DNA from: Sphingobium faniae | GTDB taxonomy: Bacteria; Pseudomonadota; Alphaproteobacteria; Sphingomonadales; Sphingomonadaceae | Direction: 5' to 3' | Length of the DNA: 64,000 bases | Assembly: GCA_900100475.1 (NCBI GenBank) | Contig: FMTU01000002.1 | Span: forward strand, 372,001-436,000 | Shown here: piece after piece, positions 1-9,991 of the stretch | Numbering within the stretch: position 1 is the first letter of the stretch | Layout: each line of letters starts with the position of its first letter | Notes under the pieces: model-generated | What the model was told of the DNA's origin: nothing | Seen by the model: only the letters and a program-made list of their open reading frames with translations | Databases searched by the model: none | Made by a program: the position numbers and the translations under genes

Positions 1-1778
1 TCGGTGAGCGTGTAGTCGTGAACCGGACGGAAATCGAGCGACACCTTGCCACCCTTGCCGCCCCAGCCTTCGAACCAGCTAACCGTGTGCTTCATCCAGT
101 TTTCATCGTCGCGGTTCGGATAATCCTCATGCGCGTGCGCGCCACGGCTTTCCTTGCGGTTTTCCGCGCCGACCATGGTGCAGACGGCCTGCGACATCAG
201 ATTGTCCAGCTCCAGCGTCTCGATCAGGTCGGTGTTCCAGATCAGCGAGCGATCGGCGATGGACACGTCCTGCAAGCTCTTGTTGACCTGCGCCATCTTC
301 TCGACGCCCTCGGACAGAAGCGCACTGTCGCGGAACACGGCAGCGTGTTTCTGCATGGTGTGCTGCATTTCGAGGCGGATCTTCGCCGTGGGCGAACCGC
401 CCTTGGCATTGCGATAATGATCGAGACGGCCCAGCGCCAGATCGGCCGAATCCTTGGGCAGCGGACGATGCGAGCCGTTGGGCTTCAGCGTTTCCTTCAA
501 GTGCAGGCCGGTCGCGCGGCCGAACACCACAAGGTCGATCAACGAGTTGGAGCCAAGGCGGTTCGCGCCATGGACCGACACGCAAGCGGCTTCGCCGACC
601 GCATAGAGGCCCGGCACGACGACTTCGGGATCGTCGCCGACCTTCGTCACCACCTGCCCATGATAGTTACAGGGGATGCCGCCCATATTGTAATGGACGG
701 TCGGCGTCACGGGAAGCGGCTGGCGCGTCAGATCGACGCCCGCGAAAATCTTGCCGCTTTCGGTGATGCCCGGCAGACGTTCCGCCAGCACCTTGGGATC
801 AATATGATCGAGGTGCAGGTAGATGTGATCCTTGTTCGGACCCACGCCGCGCCCTTCGCGCATTTCCATCGCCATGGAACGCGACACCACGTCGCGCGAG
901 GCCAGATCCTTCGCCGAGGGGGCATAGCGTTCCATGAAACGCTCGCCTTCGGAGTTGGTGAGGTAGCCGCCCTCGCCGCGCGCGCCTTCGGTGATGAGGA
1001 CGCCCGCGCCGTAGATGCCGGTCGGGTGGAACTGAACGAACTCCAGATCCTGCAAGGGCAGACCCGCGCGCAGCACCATGCCGCCGCCGTCGCCGGTGCA
1101 GCTATGCGCCGAGGTAGCGGAGAAATAGGCGCGACCATAGCCGCCCGTCGCCAGCACGACCGCCTGGCTGCGGAAGCGGTGGATGGAGCCATCCTCCATG
1201 CACATGGCGATGACACCCCGGCATTCCTTGCCGTTGGGACCGTCTTCCATGATGAGGTCGATGGCGAAATATTCGATGTAGAAGTCCGCGTCATATTTCA
1301 GCGATTGCTGATAGAGCGCGTGCAGCATCGCATGGCCGGTGCGGTCGGCGGCGGCGCAGGTGCGCTGCACCGGGGGACCTTCGCCCATATTCTGCATGTG
1401 ACCGCCGAAAGGGCGCTGGTAGATGGTGCCGTTCTGGTTGCGGCTGAAGGGTACGCCGGCATGTTCCAGTTCGATCACGGCCGCAGGCGCTTCACGCACC
1501 ATATATTCGATCGCGTCCTGATCGCCCAGCCAGTCCGATCCCTTGACGGTGTCGTACATGTGCCAGGTCCAGTGATCGGGCGAGTTGTTGCCCAGCGACG
1601 CAGCGATGCCGCCCTGCGCCGCGACGGTATGGCTGCGGGTCGGGAACAGCTTGGTGATGCAGGCGGTCTTGAGGCCCGCTTCGGCGCTGCCCATGGTCGC
1701 GCGCAGGCCGGAGCCGCCCGCGCCCACCACCACGGTGTCGTAAGTGTGGTCGATGATCTTATAGGCTTCGGTCGACAT
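1..1778 (-). CDS. sdhA: Succinate dehydrogenase flavoprotein subunit (partial, 3' end outside window)
   Basis: Catalytic subunit of complex II: oxidises succinate to fumarate on the cytoplasmic face and passes electrons to the iron-sulphur subunit. Reading from the ATG at 1778 gives [14 protein letters not shown], a Rossmann FAD motif GAGGSG at residues 19-24, and an SHTVAAQGG segment that carries the flavin-linking histidine in this family. The frame is still open at base 3 (…HDYTLT), close to the usual C-terminus, so only about 15 residues are missing. The ATG shares one base with the sdhD stop codon, so sdhC-sdhD-sdhA form one coupled operon. sdhB is expected just left of the window. Confidence 0.97.
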   Translation of the reverse strand, partial: MSTEAYKIIDHTYDTVVVGAGGSGLRATMGSAEAGLKTACITKLFPTRSHTVAAQGGIAASLGNNSPDHWTWHMYDTVKGSDWLGDQDAIEYMVREAPAAVIELEHAGVPFSRNQNGTIYQRPFGGHMQNMGEGPPVQRTCAAADRTGHAMLHALYQQSLKYDADFYIEYFAIDLIMEDGPNGKECRGVIAMCMEDGSIHRFRSQAVVLATGGYGRAYFSATSAHSCTGDGGGMVLRAGLPLQDLEFVQFHPTGIYGAGVLITEGARGEGGYLTNSEGERFMERYAPSAKDLASRDVVSRSMAMEMREGRGVGPNKDHIYLHLDHIDPKVLAERLPGITESGKIFAGVDLTRQPLPVTPTVHYNMGGIPCNYHGQVVTKVGDDPEVVVPGLYAVGEAACVSVHGANRLGSNSLIDLVVFGRATGLHLKETLKPNGSHRPLPKDSADLALGRLDHYRNAKGGSPTAKIRLEMQHTMQKHAAVFRDSALLSEGVEKMAQVNKSLQDVSIADRSLIWNTDLIETLELDNLMSQAVCTMVGAENRKESRGAHAHEDYPNRDDENWMKHTVSWFEGWGGKGGKVSLDFRPVHDYTLT

Positions 1779-2167
1779 TATGCGGCAGCTCCCATGAAGG
1801 CGATCTTCGCGATGGCGAAGATGCCGGCGGCCGCGCCGCCAATGGCGTAGAAGTTGAGGAGAAGCGCGGACAGGAAGGCAAGGCCCTTGTCATGCACATA
1901 GTCCTCCAGCATCACCTGCATCCCAAGACGCAGGTGCCAGAAAATGCTGACCAGCATCAGCATCATCGGCACCGCGACCAGCGGGTTGGCGATCCATTCG
2001 ACCACGCTCTGATAATCGAGGCCCGGCAGCGTCAGCAGGCTGAAGATCAGCCACAGGACGAGCAACAGATTGCCGACGGCGGTGTAACGCTGCGCCAGCC
2101 AGTGATGCGCGCCATGCCGCGCCGATCCGAGGCCACGAACGCGGCCGATTCCGGTTCCCGTTCCCAT
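1778..2167 (-). CDS. sdhD: Succinate dehydrogenase membrane anchor subunit D
   Basis: A 129-residue hydrophobic anchor of complex II that, with SdhC, holds haem b and the quinone site in the inner membrane. The start is the ATG at 2167 ([15 protein letters not shown]), which overlaps the sdhC stop as TGATG; the open frame extends further upstream only inside sdhC. The N-terminal region includes [13 protein letters not shown], typical of SdhD. Three membrane segments follow (roughly residues 30-50, 60-82 and 100-125), and the middle one contains HLRLGMQV, with a histidine that could ligand haem. The stop overlaps the sdhA start by one base. Confidence 0.95.
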   Translation of the reverse strand: MGTGTGIGRVRGLGSARHGAHHWLAQRYTAVGNLLLVLWLIFSLLTLPGLDYQSVVEWIANPLVAVPMMLMLVSIFWHLRLGMQVMLEDYVHDKGLAFLSALLLNFYAIGGAAAGIFAIAKIAFMGAAA

Positions 2168-2562
2168 CAGAACTTCCCCCCGCAGATATAGGCCCACATG
2201 ATCGCCGTGACGACGACCGAACCGATCATCGCGACGATGGACCATGTCCTGTTGGTCCGAAGCTCATAGCCCGCGCCCATGTCGAGGACGAAATGGCGCA
2301 AGCCGGAAAACAGATGCTGGAAGAAGGCCCAGGTCAGGCCGATCATGACGATAGTGCCGATGGGCGAAGTCGCGCATTTCAGGAAAGTCGCATAGGCTTC
2401 AGGCCCGGTCGCGGCGGCCATCAGCCACCAAACCAGCCCCAGCGCGCCGACGATGGCGAGGCCATTGCCGGTGATGCGGTGCAGGATGGAGATCGCCATA
2501 TGCGGCCCCCATTTCCATATCGTCAAATGCGGCGAGAGCGGCCGGCTGGTGGATCGCGCCAT
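2167..2562 (-). CDS. sdhC: Succinate dehydrogenase cytochrome b556 subunit C
   Basis: A 131-residue membrane anchor of complex II. The family signature RPLSPHLTIWKW lies at the N-terminus, followed by SILHRITG, whose Ser/Arg contribute to the quinone pocket in known structures, and a later H-x-x-x-GLRH segment expected to carry the haem ligand. Three membrane helices are visible. The start at 2562 (MARSTSRPL) is chosen because the conserved domain begins there; earlier in-frame ATGs add only low-complexity sequence. It is first in the sdhCDA order. The promoter must lie in 2563-2739, shared with the divergent chemoreceptor gene. Confidence 0.95.
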   Translation of the reverse strand: MARSTSRPLSPHLTIWKWGPHMAISILHRITGNGLAIVGALGLVWWLMAAATGPEAYATFLKCATSPIGTIVMIGLTWAFFQHLFSGLRHFVLDMGAGYELRTNRTWSIVAMIGSVVVTAIMWAYICGGKF

Positions 2563-2739
2563 GTCTACCCGTGTCCCTGATCTTGTCCTTTGTTCCGCCT
2601 CCCTTAGGAGCGAACGCGGCGAAGGGCAAGGCACGGCGGAAGGTAGCGCGCGAACGGTGGAATAAAGGATCAATTAACCAAAAGGAACTAATCAGACCGG
2701 GAAATGACCGCGCACCACCTTTAGGGGACATATCGACCT

Positions 2740-4068
2740 ATGCCGTCTGTCAACAATAGCGGGCTGATCCGGATCGACAATCTGGCCGACATCGATCCCA
2801 CCATCGGGCCGGAAGCGCTGGAAATATATGAGTTGATCGAAGATTCCCTCGATATTGTCGCGCGGACATTCTTCGACACTTATGTGGATGAGGCAAAGCT
2901 GGCCGATCACCTGCCGCCTGCAACGCTGCGAAAGATCGAGACGGCCACCCACCAATATGCGCGGGAAAAGCTGTCACGCTACAATGCCGGGGAATGGGGC
3001 CGCATGGTCACCGAATGCGTCCGCCACGCGAACAAGCACAGCCTGCCGGTGGCGGCGGTGCTGGCGTCCGTCGCGCGCGCAGACGAAAAGATCGCGGAAT
3101 TGATCTGCGACCGCATCTGGAACGACAGGCCGCGTTGTCAGCGGCTTTTGCGAACCGTCAACCGCCTGTCCATGCTCAGCATGGGCATGTTGAGCAACGT
3201 CATGGCGCAGGATATGGCCGACGCCCAGCGCGTCGAACGGATGCGCTTCGGCATGCTGTTCGAGCAGCGAATCGTCGGCGAGATCGACGGCGCTTCGGAT
3301 CTGGGCGAATCGCTGCGTGAACAGGCCAAGGACGCCTCCGCCGCCACGCGGGGGATGTTGGGCAAGGCATCCGAAGTGGCCGCCGCCGCCGAGCAGTCGG
3401 CGCTCGCCATGCGGGACGCGGCGCAGACATCGGCCGGACTTATCCGCGCTATCGAGGATGCCCGCATCGAAGTGGAAGGCGCCGCCGAGGTCGCGCTGCG
3501 CGCGGCTGAACAATCGGGCGAGGCCGTGGCCATGTCCGTTACGCTCTCCGAACATGCCAAGTCGATCGAATCCATCCTGAGCCTGATCCGCGACATTGCG
3601 GGGCAGACCAACCTGCTTGCGCTCAACGCCACGATCGAGGCGGCGCGGGCGGGCGATGCGGGGCGCGGCTTTGCCGTCGTCGCGCAGGAAGTGAAAAGCC
3701 TCGCCAATCAGACGGCGCGGGCAACCGATGAGATCGCGGGGAGGATCGCCGACATCCAGACATCGACCCGCCAGTCGGTGCAAACCAACGAACGCATCCG
3801 CGACACGGTGGGCGAAGTCCAGGCCAGCGCCCAGCGCATCCGTCACGCCATGGACCAGCAGGCCCAGACCGTGACGATGATAACGGCCGCCGTGGACGAA
3901 ACCGCCCTCGCCGCCGACTCGATGTCGACCACCATCTCCGCGATCCGGCAGGACACCGAAGTCGTCGCATCGGAAATCGATCAGCTTGAGCGCGGCTTCA
4001 TGACGGTAGAGGACAAGCTGTCGGGTCTGCGAGCAGCGTCTTCCGATTTCAGTCGGCAAGTGGCGTAG
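2740..4068 (+). CDS. Soluble globin-coupled-type methyl-accepting chemoreceptor
   Basis: A 442-residue chemoreceptor without any membrane segment. Residues 1-165 look like the all-helical protoglobin-type sensor domain of cytoplasmic globin-coupled receptors. A coiled coil follows, then the MCP signalling hairpin, whose conserved tip [17 protein letters not shown] (about residues 290-306) contacts CheA and CheW. By family knowledge it would sense oxygen or another haem ligand, but a proximal haem histidine was not verified here. No che genes are nearby. It is transcribed away from sdhC, with both promoters in the 177-bp gap. The N-terminal assignment is less certain than the signalling domain. 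Confidence 0.85.
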   Translation: MPSVNNSGLIRIDNLADIDPTIGPEALEIYELIEDSLDIVARTFFDTYVDEAKLADHLPPATLRKIETATHQYAREKLSRYNAGEWGRMVTECVRHANKHSLPVAAVLASVARADEKIAELICDRIWNDRPRCQRLLRTVNRLSMLSMGMLSNVMAQDMADAQRVERMRFGMLFEQRIVGEIDGASDLGESLREQAKDASAATRGMLGKASEVAAAAEQSALAMRDAAQTSAGLIRAIEDARIEVEGAAEVALRAAEQSGEAVAMSVTLSEHAKSIESILSLIRDIAGQTNLLALNATIEAARAGDAGRGFAVVAQEVKSLANQTARATDEIAGRIADIQTSTRQSVQTNERIRDTVGEVQASAQRIRHAMDQQAQTVTMITAAVDETALAADSMSTTISAIRQDTEVVASEIDQLERGFMTVEDKLSGLRAASSDFSRQVA

Positions 4069-4191
4069 AGCACCCGGCATTCGGCCTGGGAGGAAGTACC
4101 GGCCAGCGGTTCGGAATGGCCGGAACCCTTCCTCGTGGACCTGTCCGCCTCCCACTTTCCCTTCCCCGTCCGGTGCAGTAAAGGCGGCGGC

Positions 4192-5184
4192 ATGACCGAT
4201 GCCGCCTCCGTCCAAAGCTGGAAAGTCACCCTGCCCTGCACCCGCGTGGAAGCGGAGGCGCTGGCCGGGGAGATCGCCGCCTTTGCGATGATGGACAAAC
4301 CGCCGGTGCTGATGACCAGCGAAGCGGAACCCGATAACGAAGATAGCTGGCGACTCGACGCCTTTTTCGAGGGCAAGCCCAGCACGGCCGCCGTCAAGCT
4401 GCTGCGGACTCTGGTGCCGAGCGCCGGGGCCACCAAGCCGGTGATAGAGCAGCTTCCCGACGAGGATTGGGTGACGATGAGTCAGCAGGGGCTGGAGCCG
4501 GTCACCGCCGGGCGCTTTCATGTCCGCAACCTGCCCGGCGATCCCGAACTGCCCGGCCACGTCAATTTCCTGATCGGCGCGAGCCGCGCTTTTGGCACCG
4601 GGCAGCATGAAACCACGTCTGGTTGCCTGATGATGCTGGACCGGATGCGACGCATCGGGATGCGATTCGGCAATGTCGCCGATATCGGGACGGGCACGGG
4701 CCTGCTGGCCTTCGCCGCGCTCAGCCTCTGGCCGCGCGCCTATGCGACGGCGTCGGATATCGACCCGGTGGCGGTGGAGATCAGCGCCGAAAATGCGCTT
4801 GCCAACAACGTGCCACTGGGCGCAGGCGCGGGCCAGGCCGCGTTGTTCACCGCGGCGGGCGTGGATCATCCCGCCATTATCGGACGCGCGCCCTATGACC
4901 TGCTGATCGCCAATATCCTTGCCGGGCCGCTGATCGAACTCGCGCCCTCTCTCTGCGCGCTGGTGGAGGAAGGCGGGACCATCGTGCTCGCGGGCCTGCT
5001 CAAGGAACAGGCGGACGCCGTGCTGGCGGCCTATCGTGCGCAGGGAATGCGGCTGGCGGAGCGAAGCGACCGGGCCGACTGGCCGACGCTGCGGCTGCGC
5101 AAGCGGCCGCGGATCGGCTGGAAACGCCCCCTCCGCTTCGACCGCACCGAACGGGGTGAAGCCTGGGGATTCGGAAGCATCTGA
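4192..5184 (+). CDS. prmA: Ribosomal protein L11 methyltransferase
   Basis: SAM-dependent enzyme that trimethylates ribosomal protein L11. The 330-residue protein has an N-terminal substrate-binding part and a Rossmann methyltransferase domain with motif I DIGTGTGLL near residue 162, preceded by the PrmA-typical AFGTGQHETTSGCL. The later LLIANILAGPL matches the NPPY-position motif of this family. The ATG at 4192 (MTDAASVQSWKV) is chosen because homologues start near there; the open frame upstream is not protein-like. It stands alone, 123 bp after the chemoreceptor gene. Confidence 0.93.
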   Translation: MTDAASVQSWKVTLPCTRVEAEALAGEIAAFAMMDKPPVLMTSEAEPDNEDSWRLDAFFEGKPSTAAVKLLRTLVPSAGATKPVIEQLPDEDWVTMSQQGLEPVTAGRFHVRNLPGDPELPGHVNFLIGASRAFGTGQHETTSGCLMMLDRMRRIGMRFGNVADIGTGTGLLAFAALSLWPRAYATASDIDPVAVEISAENALANNVPLGAGAGQAALFTAAGVDHPAIIGRAPYDLLIANILAGPLIELAPSLCALVEEGGTIVLAGLLKEQADAVLAAYRAQGMRLAERSDRADWPTLRLRKRPRIGWKRPLRFDRTERGEAWGFGSI

Positions 5185-5407
5185 TCATGAGAATCAGCGG
5201 CGGACCATCCTGCATGAAGGGGCCGAGCCGGTTGAAAAATATGGTCCTGTTCGACCATCGTAAGGTAGTTGCGGCCACGGCATCGTTGACTATGCTGTCG
5301 CTCACGGCAAAGCTTTTCGCTGATCTACACAATCCTGTCGTGCAGCATGGATAATCGACAACCGCGCCGAAACCAGCCGGAGGCGACCCTATGCTGAGGA
5401 GACTATG

Positions 5408-6859
5408 ATGACACGATTGCCGCGCCGCTCGCGAAAGGTTCGGATTCTCGCTACCCTCGGCCCTGCGAGCGACACGCCCGAAATGATCCGCGCGCTCTTC
5501 GTCGCCGGCGCAGATGCCTTTCGCATCAACATGAGCCATGGCGCCCATGAAGATCATGCGGCGCGCATCACCGCGATCCGCGCGCTGGAAAAGGAATTCG
5601 GGCGGCCCACCACGATCCTGGGCGATCTTCAAGGCCCCAAGCTGCGCGTGGGCACCTTTGCGCGGGGACTGGCGGTTCTGAAAACCGGCACGCACTTCAC
5701 CCTCGATTGCGATGAAAAGCCGGGGGATGCCAAGCGCGTCAACCTGCCCCACCCGGAAATCTATGCCGCGCTGGTGCCCGAAACGCGGCTGTTGCTGGAT
5801 GACGGCAAGCTGGTGCTGCGCGTCAAGGCGGTCACGGACGGCCGCATCGAAACCGTCGTGGAAGTCGGCGGCGCATTGTCCAACCGCAAGGGCGTCAATG
5901 TGCCGGACGTGGTCGTGCCCGTCCCCGCGCTCACCGACAAGGACCGCCGCGACCTCAGTTTCGCGATCGAGCAGAAGCTGGACTGGATCGCGCTCAGCTT
6001 CGTTCAGCGGCCGGAGGATCTGGCCGAGGCGCGCCGGTTGATGGGCGGCCATGGCGCGCTGATGGCGAAGATCGAAAAGCCCGCCGCCGTGCAACGCCTT
6101 GAGGAAATCCTAGAACTGGCCGATGGCGTCATGGTGGCGCGCGGCGATCTGGGCGTGGAACTGCCGCCGCAGGCCGTGCCGCCGTTGCAAAAGCAGATCG
6201 TCGCCACCGCCCGTCGCATGGGCCGCCCGGTCGTGGTCGCGACCCAGATGCTCGAATCGATGATCAAGGCGCCTACGCCCACCCGCGCCGAAGTGTCGGA
6301 TGTCGCCACGGCGGTCTATGACGGGGCGGATGCGATCATGCTCTCGGCGGAGACGGCGGCGGGCGATTGGCCGCAGGAGGCCGTCGCGATGATGGACAGC
6401 ATCGCCCACAGCGTCGAGCGCGATCCCGGCTATTTCGCGCGGCTGCATTTTACCGAAACCCTGCCCGATCCCACCACTGCCGATGCACTGGCGGAAGGCG
6501 CGGGCAACATCGTTTCCGTCGTCGGCGCCAGCGCCATCACCTGCTTCACCGCGTCGGGCAGCACGGTGCGGCGCGTGGCCCGGGAGCGGCCGCTGGTGTC
6601 GATATTGGCGCTGACCCCGCGTCTCGACACGGCGCGGAAACTGGGCCTTACCTGGGGCGTTTATGCGGTGCGCACCCAGGATATCGGCAATTTCGAGGAG
6701 ATGATCGGGAAAGCGCGCCGCATGGCGCTGCGTCACGGCATGGTGGAAAAGGGCGGCAAGATCGTCGTGCTGGCGGGCGTCCCCTTCGGCACGCCGGGAT
6801 CGACCAATGTGCTGCATGTCGCCGCCATTCGCGGGGATGAACTTAAAGGGCGGGAATAG
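5408..6859 (+). CDS. pyk: Pyruvate kinase
   Basis: Final ATP-forming step of glycolysis and the ED pathway: phosphoenolpyruvate plus ADP to pyruvate plus ATP. The 483-residue protein starts RRSRKVRILATLGPAS, the usual N-terminus, and contains the active-site region MAKIEKPAAVQRL with the catalytic lysine, then GVMVARGDLGVELP. A C-terminal regulatory domain follows. Two adjacent ATGs exist; the second (5408) sits 6 bases after a GAGGAG ribosome-binding site and is preferred over 5405, which is only 3 bases away. The 3' end faces the HAD gene on the other strand. Confidence 0.96.
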   Translation: MTRLPRRSRKVRILATLGPASDTPEMIRALFVAGADAFRINMSHGAHEDHAARITAIRALEKEFGRPTTILGDLQGPKLRVGTFARGLAVLKTGTHFTLDCDEKPGDAKRVNLPHPEIYAALVPETRLLLDDGKLVLRVKAVTDGRIETVVEVGGALSNRKGVNVPDVVVPVPALTDKDRRDLSFAIEQKLDWIALSFVQRPEDLAEARRLMGGHGALMAKIEKPAAVQRLEEILELADGVMVARGDLGVELPPQAVPPLQKQIVATARRMGRPVVVATQMLESMIKAPTPTRAEVSDVATAVYDGADAIMLSAETAAGDWPQEAVAMMDSIAHSVERDPGYFARLHFTETLPDPTTADALAEGAGNIVSVVGASAITCFTASGSTVRRVARERPLVSILALTPRLDTARKLGLTWGVYAVRTQDIGNFEEMIGKARRMALRHGMVEKGGKIVVLAGVPFGTPGSTNVLHVAAIRGDELKGRE

Positions 6860-6865
6860 GGCCGA

Positions 6866-7471
6866 TCAGCCCCAGCGCGGCCAGTTCCTCCCGCAGCGTT
6901 CGCGCATCGCGGAACAGATGGCCGCGCATCCCCGAAGCCTGCGCGCCGGATTATTCTCCTGCCGGTCGTCGATGAAAAGGGTTTCGGCGGCCGCGACGCC
7001 GAACCGCTCCAGCGCCAGCCGGAAGATCGCGGCGTCGGGCTTCACCAGCCTCTCCGCGCCTGAAACCACGATATCGCGAAAGGGCGAGAAGAAGGTCGCT
7101 TCCCGCGCGTGGAACGGCCCCCAGAACTCCGCGCTGAAATTGGTGAGGGCAAAGAGCGGAACGTCCGCTTCATGCAAGTCCGCGACGATCCGCGCCATGC
7201 CATCCACCACGGGGGCCACGCTGTCGATGAAGCGCTCGCCCCACAGGCGAATCAGCGCCTCATGCTCCGGGTGCCGCGCGATCAATTCCACGCTGGTTTC
7301 GGCGAAAGGCCGCCCCGCATCATGCTGAAAATGCCAGTCCGCCGTCACGACATCGCGCAGAAACGCATCAAGCGCCTGATCATCGGGGATCAGGCGCTCG
7401 TAAAGAACCCTGGGGTTCCAGTGAAAGAGGACATTGCCGACGTCGACGATAACGGCGGCGACCTCCGCCAC
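6866..7471 (-). CDS. HAD-superfamily hydrolase with apparently frameshifted C-terminus
   Basis: A haloacid-dehalogenase-fold phosphatase of the YihX-like kind; substrate unknown. Motif I is VDVGNVLFHWNPR, motif II ALTNFSAEFW, motif III lysine in LVKPDAAIF, motif IV FIDDRQEN. After the EN (about base 6950) the current frame gives an odd Arg/Cys-rich tail. The next frame instead reads SGAQASGMRGHLF and on to GLIGPIPAL, the normal C-terminus of this family, ending at a TAA at 6843 that overlaps the pyk end. A one-base deletion (or sequence error) therefore probably altered the last 30 residues. Start is GTG at 7471, 7 bp after the rpmJ stop. Confidence 0.85.
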   Translation of the reverse strand: MAEVAAVIVDVGNVLFHWNPRVLYERLIPDDQALDAFLRDVVTADWHFQHDAGRPFAETSVELIARHPEHEALIRLWGERFIDSVAPVVDGMARIVADLHEADVPLFALTNFSAEFWGPFHAREATFFSPFRDIVVSGAERLVKPDAAIFRLALERFGVAAAETLFIDDRQENNPARRLRGCAAICSAMRERCGRNWPRWG

Positions 7472-7478
7472 GGCTTGT

Positions 7479-7604
7479 TCAGCCCTGGCGCGCCTTGAAG
7501 CGGCGGTTGGTCTTGTTGATGACGTAGGTCCGGCCGCGACGACGGATCACGCGGTTGTCCCGATGACGGCCCTTGAGCGACTTGAGCGAATTGCGGATCT
7601 TCAT
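7479..7604 (-). CDS. rpmJ: 50S ribosomal protein L36
   Basis: A 41-residue basic protein, [17 protein letters not shown] followed by an arginine-rich middle, [16 protein letters not shown]. This is the form of bacterial L36 that lacks the C-x2-C…H zinc-binding set (C-minus type), common in alphaproteobacteria. It binds 23S rRNA in the large subunit. The HAD hydrolase gene follows after 7 bp on the same strand, so the two are probably cotranscribed. Confidence 0.95.
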   Translation of the reverse strand: MKIRNSLKSLKGRHRDNRVIRRRGRTYVINKTNRRFKARQG

Positions 7605-7802
7605 GGAAGTCAGCCTTTGATGAATCTTTGTGATCGGAAAATCGAAGCGCAGCCCCTATGGGTGGGGCGGAAGAAAGTCAAGGGCGCGAGCCGCTCTTTT
7701 CCCGCCGTTCATCCTGCATGCAGCAAAGCCGTGGCTGATGCGTTAGGAAGGAATCCGCCATGCGGCAACGTGTCAGGGCGTCATATCATCGGGAGTGCAT
7801 TC

Positions 7803-8399
7803 ATGTTGAAGAAGATCGTCCTTCCCTGCTGCCTTGGCCTTTCGCTCGCCGCCTGCGCGACGGCCGTGCCGCCGGTGGAAGTGACGCGATTCCATGTCGG
7901 CGATCCGGTTCGCAACGGCACCATCGCGGTGGAGGAAATGCCCGGCAACCCGGACGTCAGTCTGGAATATCGCACCTATTCCAACGCCGTGCTTCAGGAA
8001 TTGCAGTCGGTGGGTTTCACTCCCGCGGTCGAGGGCGCGAAGAGCGATTATGTAGCGCTGGTCGCGTTTCGCCGGGGTTTCCGCCCGACCGGCTATGACC
8101 GCAGCGGCAAGCCCGTCAGCGTGGGCGTAGGCGGCGGCGTGGGCAGCGGCGGTTATTCCGGCCTGGGCGTGGGCATCGGCATCAACCTGTCGGGCAAGCC
8201 CAAGGATATCGTGTCCACCGAATTGCAGGTCCAGATTCGCCGCCGTTCCGATTCGACGACCATCTGGGAAGGCCGCGCCATCACGCAAGCGCGCGAGGGA
8301 ACGCCCGCCGCCCAGCCCGGCCTTGCCGCCGGAAAGCTCGCGACGGCGCTCATCCGGGGCTATCCGGGCGAGTCCGGGCGCACTATAACGGTCAAATGA
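7803..8399 (+). CDS. DUF4136-type outer-membrane lipoprotein
   Basis: A 198-residue predicted lipoprotein. A signal peptide MLKKIVLPCCLGLSLAAC ends in the lipobox LAAC, so Cys18 would be acylated. The rest resembles DUF4136, a small periplasmic-face domain of unknown function: a strand-rich region, a glycine-rich loop (VGVGGGVGSGGYSG) and a terminal LIRGYPGESGR. The ATG at 7803 is the only start that places the signal peptide at the N-terminus, although the frame is open from much earlier. Its stop overlaps the start of the M14 carboxypeptidase by 4 bases (ATGA), so the two genes are coupled. Confidence 0.85.
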   Translation: MLKKIVLPCCLGLSLAACATAVPPVEVTRFHVGDPVRNGTIAVEEMPGNPDVSLEYRTYSNAVLQELQSVGFTPAVEGAKSDYVALVAFRRGFRPTGYDRSGKPVSVGVGGGVGSGGYSGLGVGIGINLSGKPKDIVSTELQVQIRRRSDSTTIWEGRAITQAREGTPAAQPGLAAGKLATALIRGYPGESGRTITVK

Positions 8400-9526
8400 C
8401 CATCTCGATTTCCAGCGCTTTCGACAGCGGCAATATTCGCGTTCTTTCCATCCATGACACGCCATCGGGCGTCCGCGCCGAGTTGGAGATCGTCCGCGAT
8501 CATCAGAGCGACTTCTATCAATGGTTCCATTTCCGGGTGGCGGGCGCGGCCGGGCGGGACGTGGAACTGGCCATCGTCAACTGCGGCCGGTCGGCCTATC
8601 CCGACGGCTGGTCGGGCTACAAGGCGCGCTATAGCGAGGATCGGGAGAACTGGCTGCTCGCCGACACGGACTATGCGGACGGCACGCTGACCATTCGCCT
8701 GTCACCGGACGTCAATGCCGTCTGGCTCGCCTATTTCGCGCCTTATTCGATGGAGCGGCACCATGACCTGATCGCCTGGGCCGCCTGCCAGCCGGGCGTG
8801 GTCCATCGCGAACTGGGACTGACGCTCGATGGCCAGCCGCTTGATCTGCTGACGCTGGGAGAAGGGCCGAAGAAGGTCTGGCTCTACGCCCGCCAGCATC
8901 CCGGCGAAAGCATGGCCGAATGGTGGATGGAAGGCGCATTGGAGCGTTTGACCGACGAAGAGGACGCCGTTGCCCGCCTGCTGCGGAAAAAGGCGACCTT
9001 CCACATCGTCCCCAACATGAACCCCGACGGCAGCCGCCGGGGCCACCTGCGGACCAATGCGGCCGGCGTGAACCTCAACCGCGAATGGCATGAACCGTCG
9101 GTGGAGCGCAGCCCGGAAGTCTTCCTCGTCCGCGCGGCGATGGATGAAACGGGGATCGACTTCGCCATGGACGTGCATGGCGATGAAGCCATCCCCGCCG
9201 TCTTCCTGGCCGGGTTTGAGGGCATTCCCTCGATCACGGAACGGCAAATGGCCCTTTTCCACCGTTATCGCGACACGCTGGCGGCGCGGACGCCGGATTT
9301 CCAGACGAAGCGCGGCTATCCCGTGGCGGGAGAAGGCAAGGCGAACCTGTCCATGTCCACCAATCAGCTTGCCGAGCGCTTCGGCGCAGTGGCGATGACG
9401 CTGGAAATGCCGTTCAAGGACAATGACGACCTGCCCGACGCCGATTATGGCTGGTCGCCCGCGCGCTCGATGCAACTGGGCAAGGATTGCCTCGCCGTGC
9501 TGGCCGAGATGATCGACGAGATTTGA
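8396..9526 (+). CDS. M14-family zinc carboxypeptidase (cytosolic type)
   Basis: A 376-residue metallocarboxypeptidase of the cytosolic M14 group. An N-terminal beta-sandwich (1-125) precedes the catalytic domain. Zinc ligands are in HPGESMAEWWMEG (H and E) and in the later HGDEAIPAVF (H); NMNPDGSRRGHLRTN and VNLNREW are substrate-binding signatures, and TLEMPFKD supplies the general base glutamate. Known relatives remove C-terminal residues from proteins or peptides; the bacterial substrate is not established. Translation is coupled to the upstream DUF4136 lipoprotein gene. Confidence 0.9.
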   Translation: MTISISSAFDSGNIRVLSIHDTPSGVRAELEIVRDHQSDFYQWFHFRVAGAAGRDVELAIVNCGRSAYPDGWSGYKARYSEDRENWLLADTDYADGTLTIRLSPDVNAVWLAYFAPYSMERHHDLIAWAACQPGVVHRELGLTLDGQPLDLLTLGEGPKKVWLYARQHPGESMAEWWMEGALERLTDEEDAVARLLRKKATFHIVPNMNPDGSRRGHLRTNAAGVNLNREWHEPSVERSPEVFLVRAAMDETGIDFAMDVHGDEAIPAVFLAGFEGIPSITERQMALFHRYRDTLAARTPDFQTKRGYPVAGEGKANLSMSTNQLAERFGAVAMTLEMPFKDNDDLPDADYGWSPARSMQLGKDCLAVLAEMIDEI

Positions 9527-9723
9527 AGCCTTTGGGGTTGGGCGCGGTTCGTCTGGCCGGACCGGATCGCCGGGGCGGACGGCAAGCTGATCCGCGATCA
9601 GGACCGTCATCAGACCGAAGCATCACCGATAGCAGATGCAGAAGATGAAGGAGAGTGTGGCGAAGAACGCCCGCAGCCATTAGGAGCGTGCGTCAACCGA
9701 TTCACACTCACACGGAGATTCCC

Positions 9724-9966
9724 ATGAGCGATGGCAATGTCGCCGCCGAACAGCTACGCCTCTTCATCGAACGCATCGAGCGCCTGGAAGAGGAAAAGAA
9801 GGGCATTGGCGACGATATCAAGGACGTCTACCTGGAAGCCAAGGCCAATGGTTATGACGTAAAGACGATGCGGACCATCGTCCGCCTCCGCAAGATGGAA
9901 CGCAACGCCCGCATGGAAGCCGAAGCGCTGCTGGAAACCTACAAGAGCGCCCTGGGGATCGAATAG
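9724..9966 (+). CDS. gapR: GapR-type nucleoid-associated protein (DUF2312)
   Basis: An 80-residue helical protein ([21 protein letters not shown]…[12 protein letters not shown]) of the DUF2312 family. In Caulobacter this protein, GapR, wraps overtwisted DNA ahead of forks and transcription complexes and stimulates topoisomerases. Length and the [14 protein letters not shown] / [12 protein letters not shown] segments fit closely. It is preceded by 197 bp without a gene, which should hold its promoter, and is followed after 25 bp by the YbjQ-family gene. Confidence 0.92.
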   Translation: MSDGNVAAEQLRLFIERIERLEEEKKGIGDDIKDVYLEAKANGYDVKTMRTIVRLRKMERNARMEAEALLETYKSALGIE

Positions 9967-9991
9967 GCCCCACGAAGCAGGAGAGCGCCCC

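Noticed and set aside
18-1850. 610-codon open frame on the plus strand
   Set aside because: It lies antisense to sdhA, and its residues have the His/Arg/Gln-rich make-up typical of antisense frames in GC-rich genes.
2974-4869. 631-codon open frame on the minus strand
   Set aside because: It is antisense to the chemoreceptor and prmA; codon make-up is that of a shadow frame.
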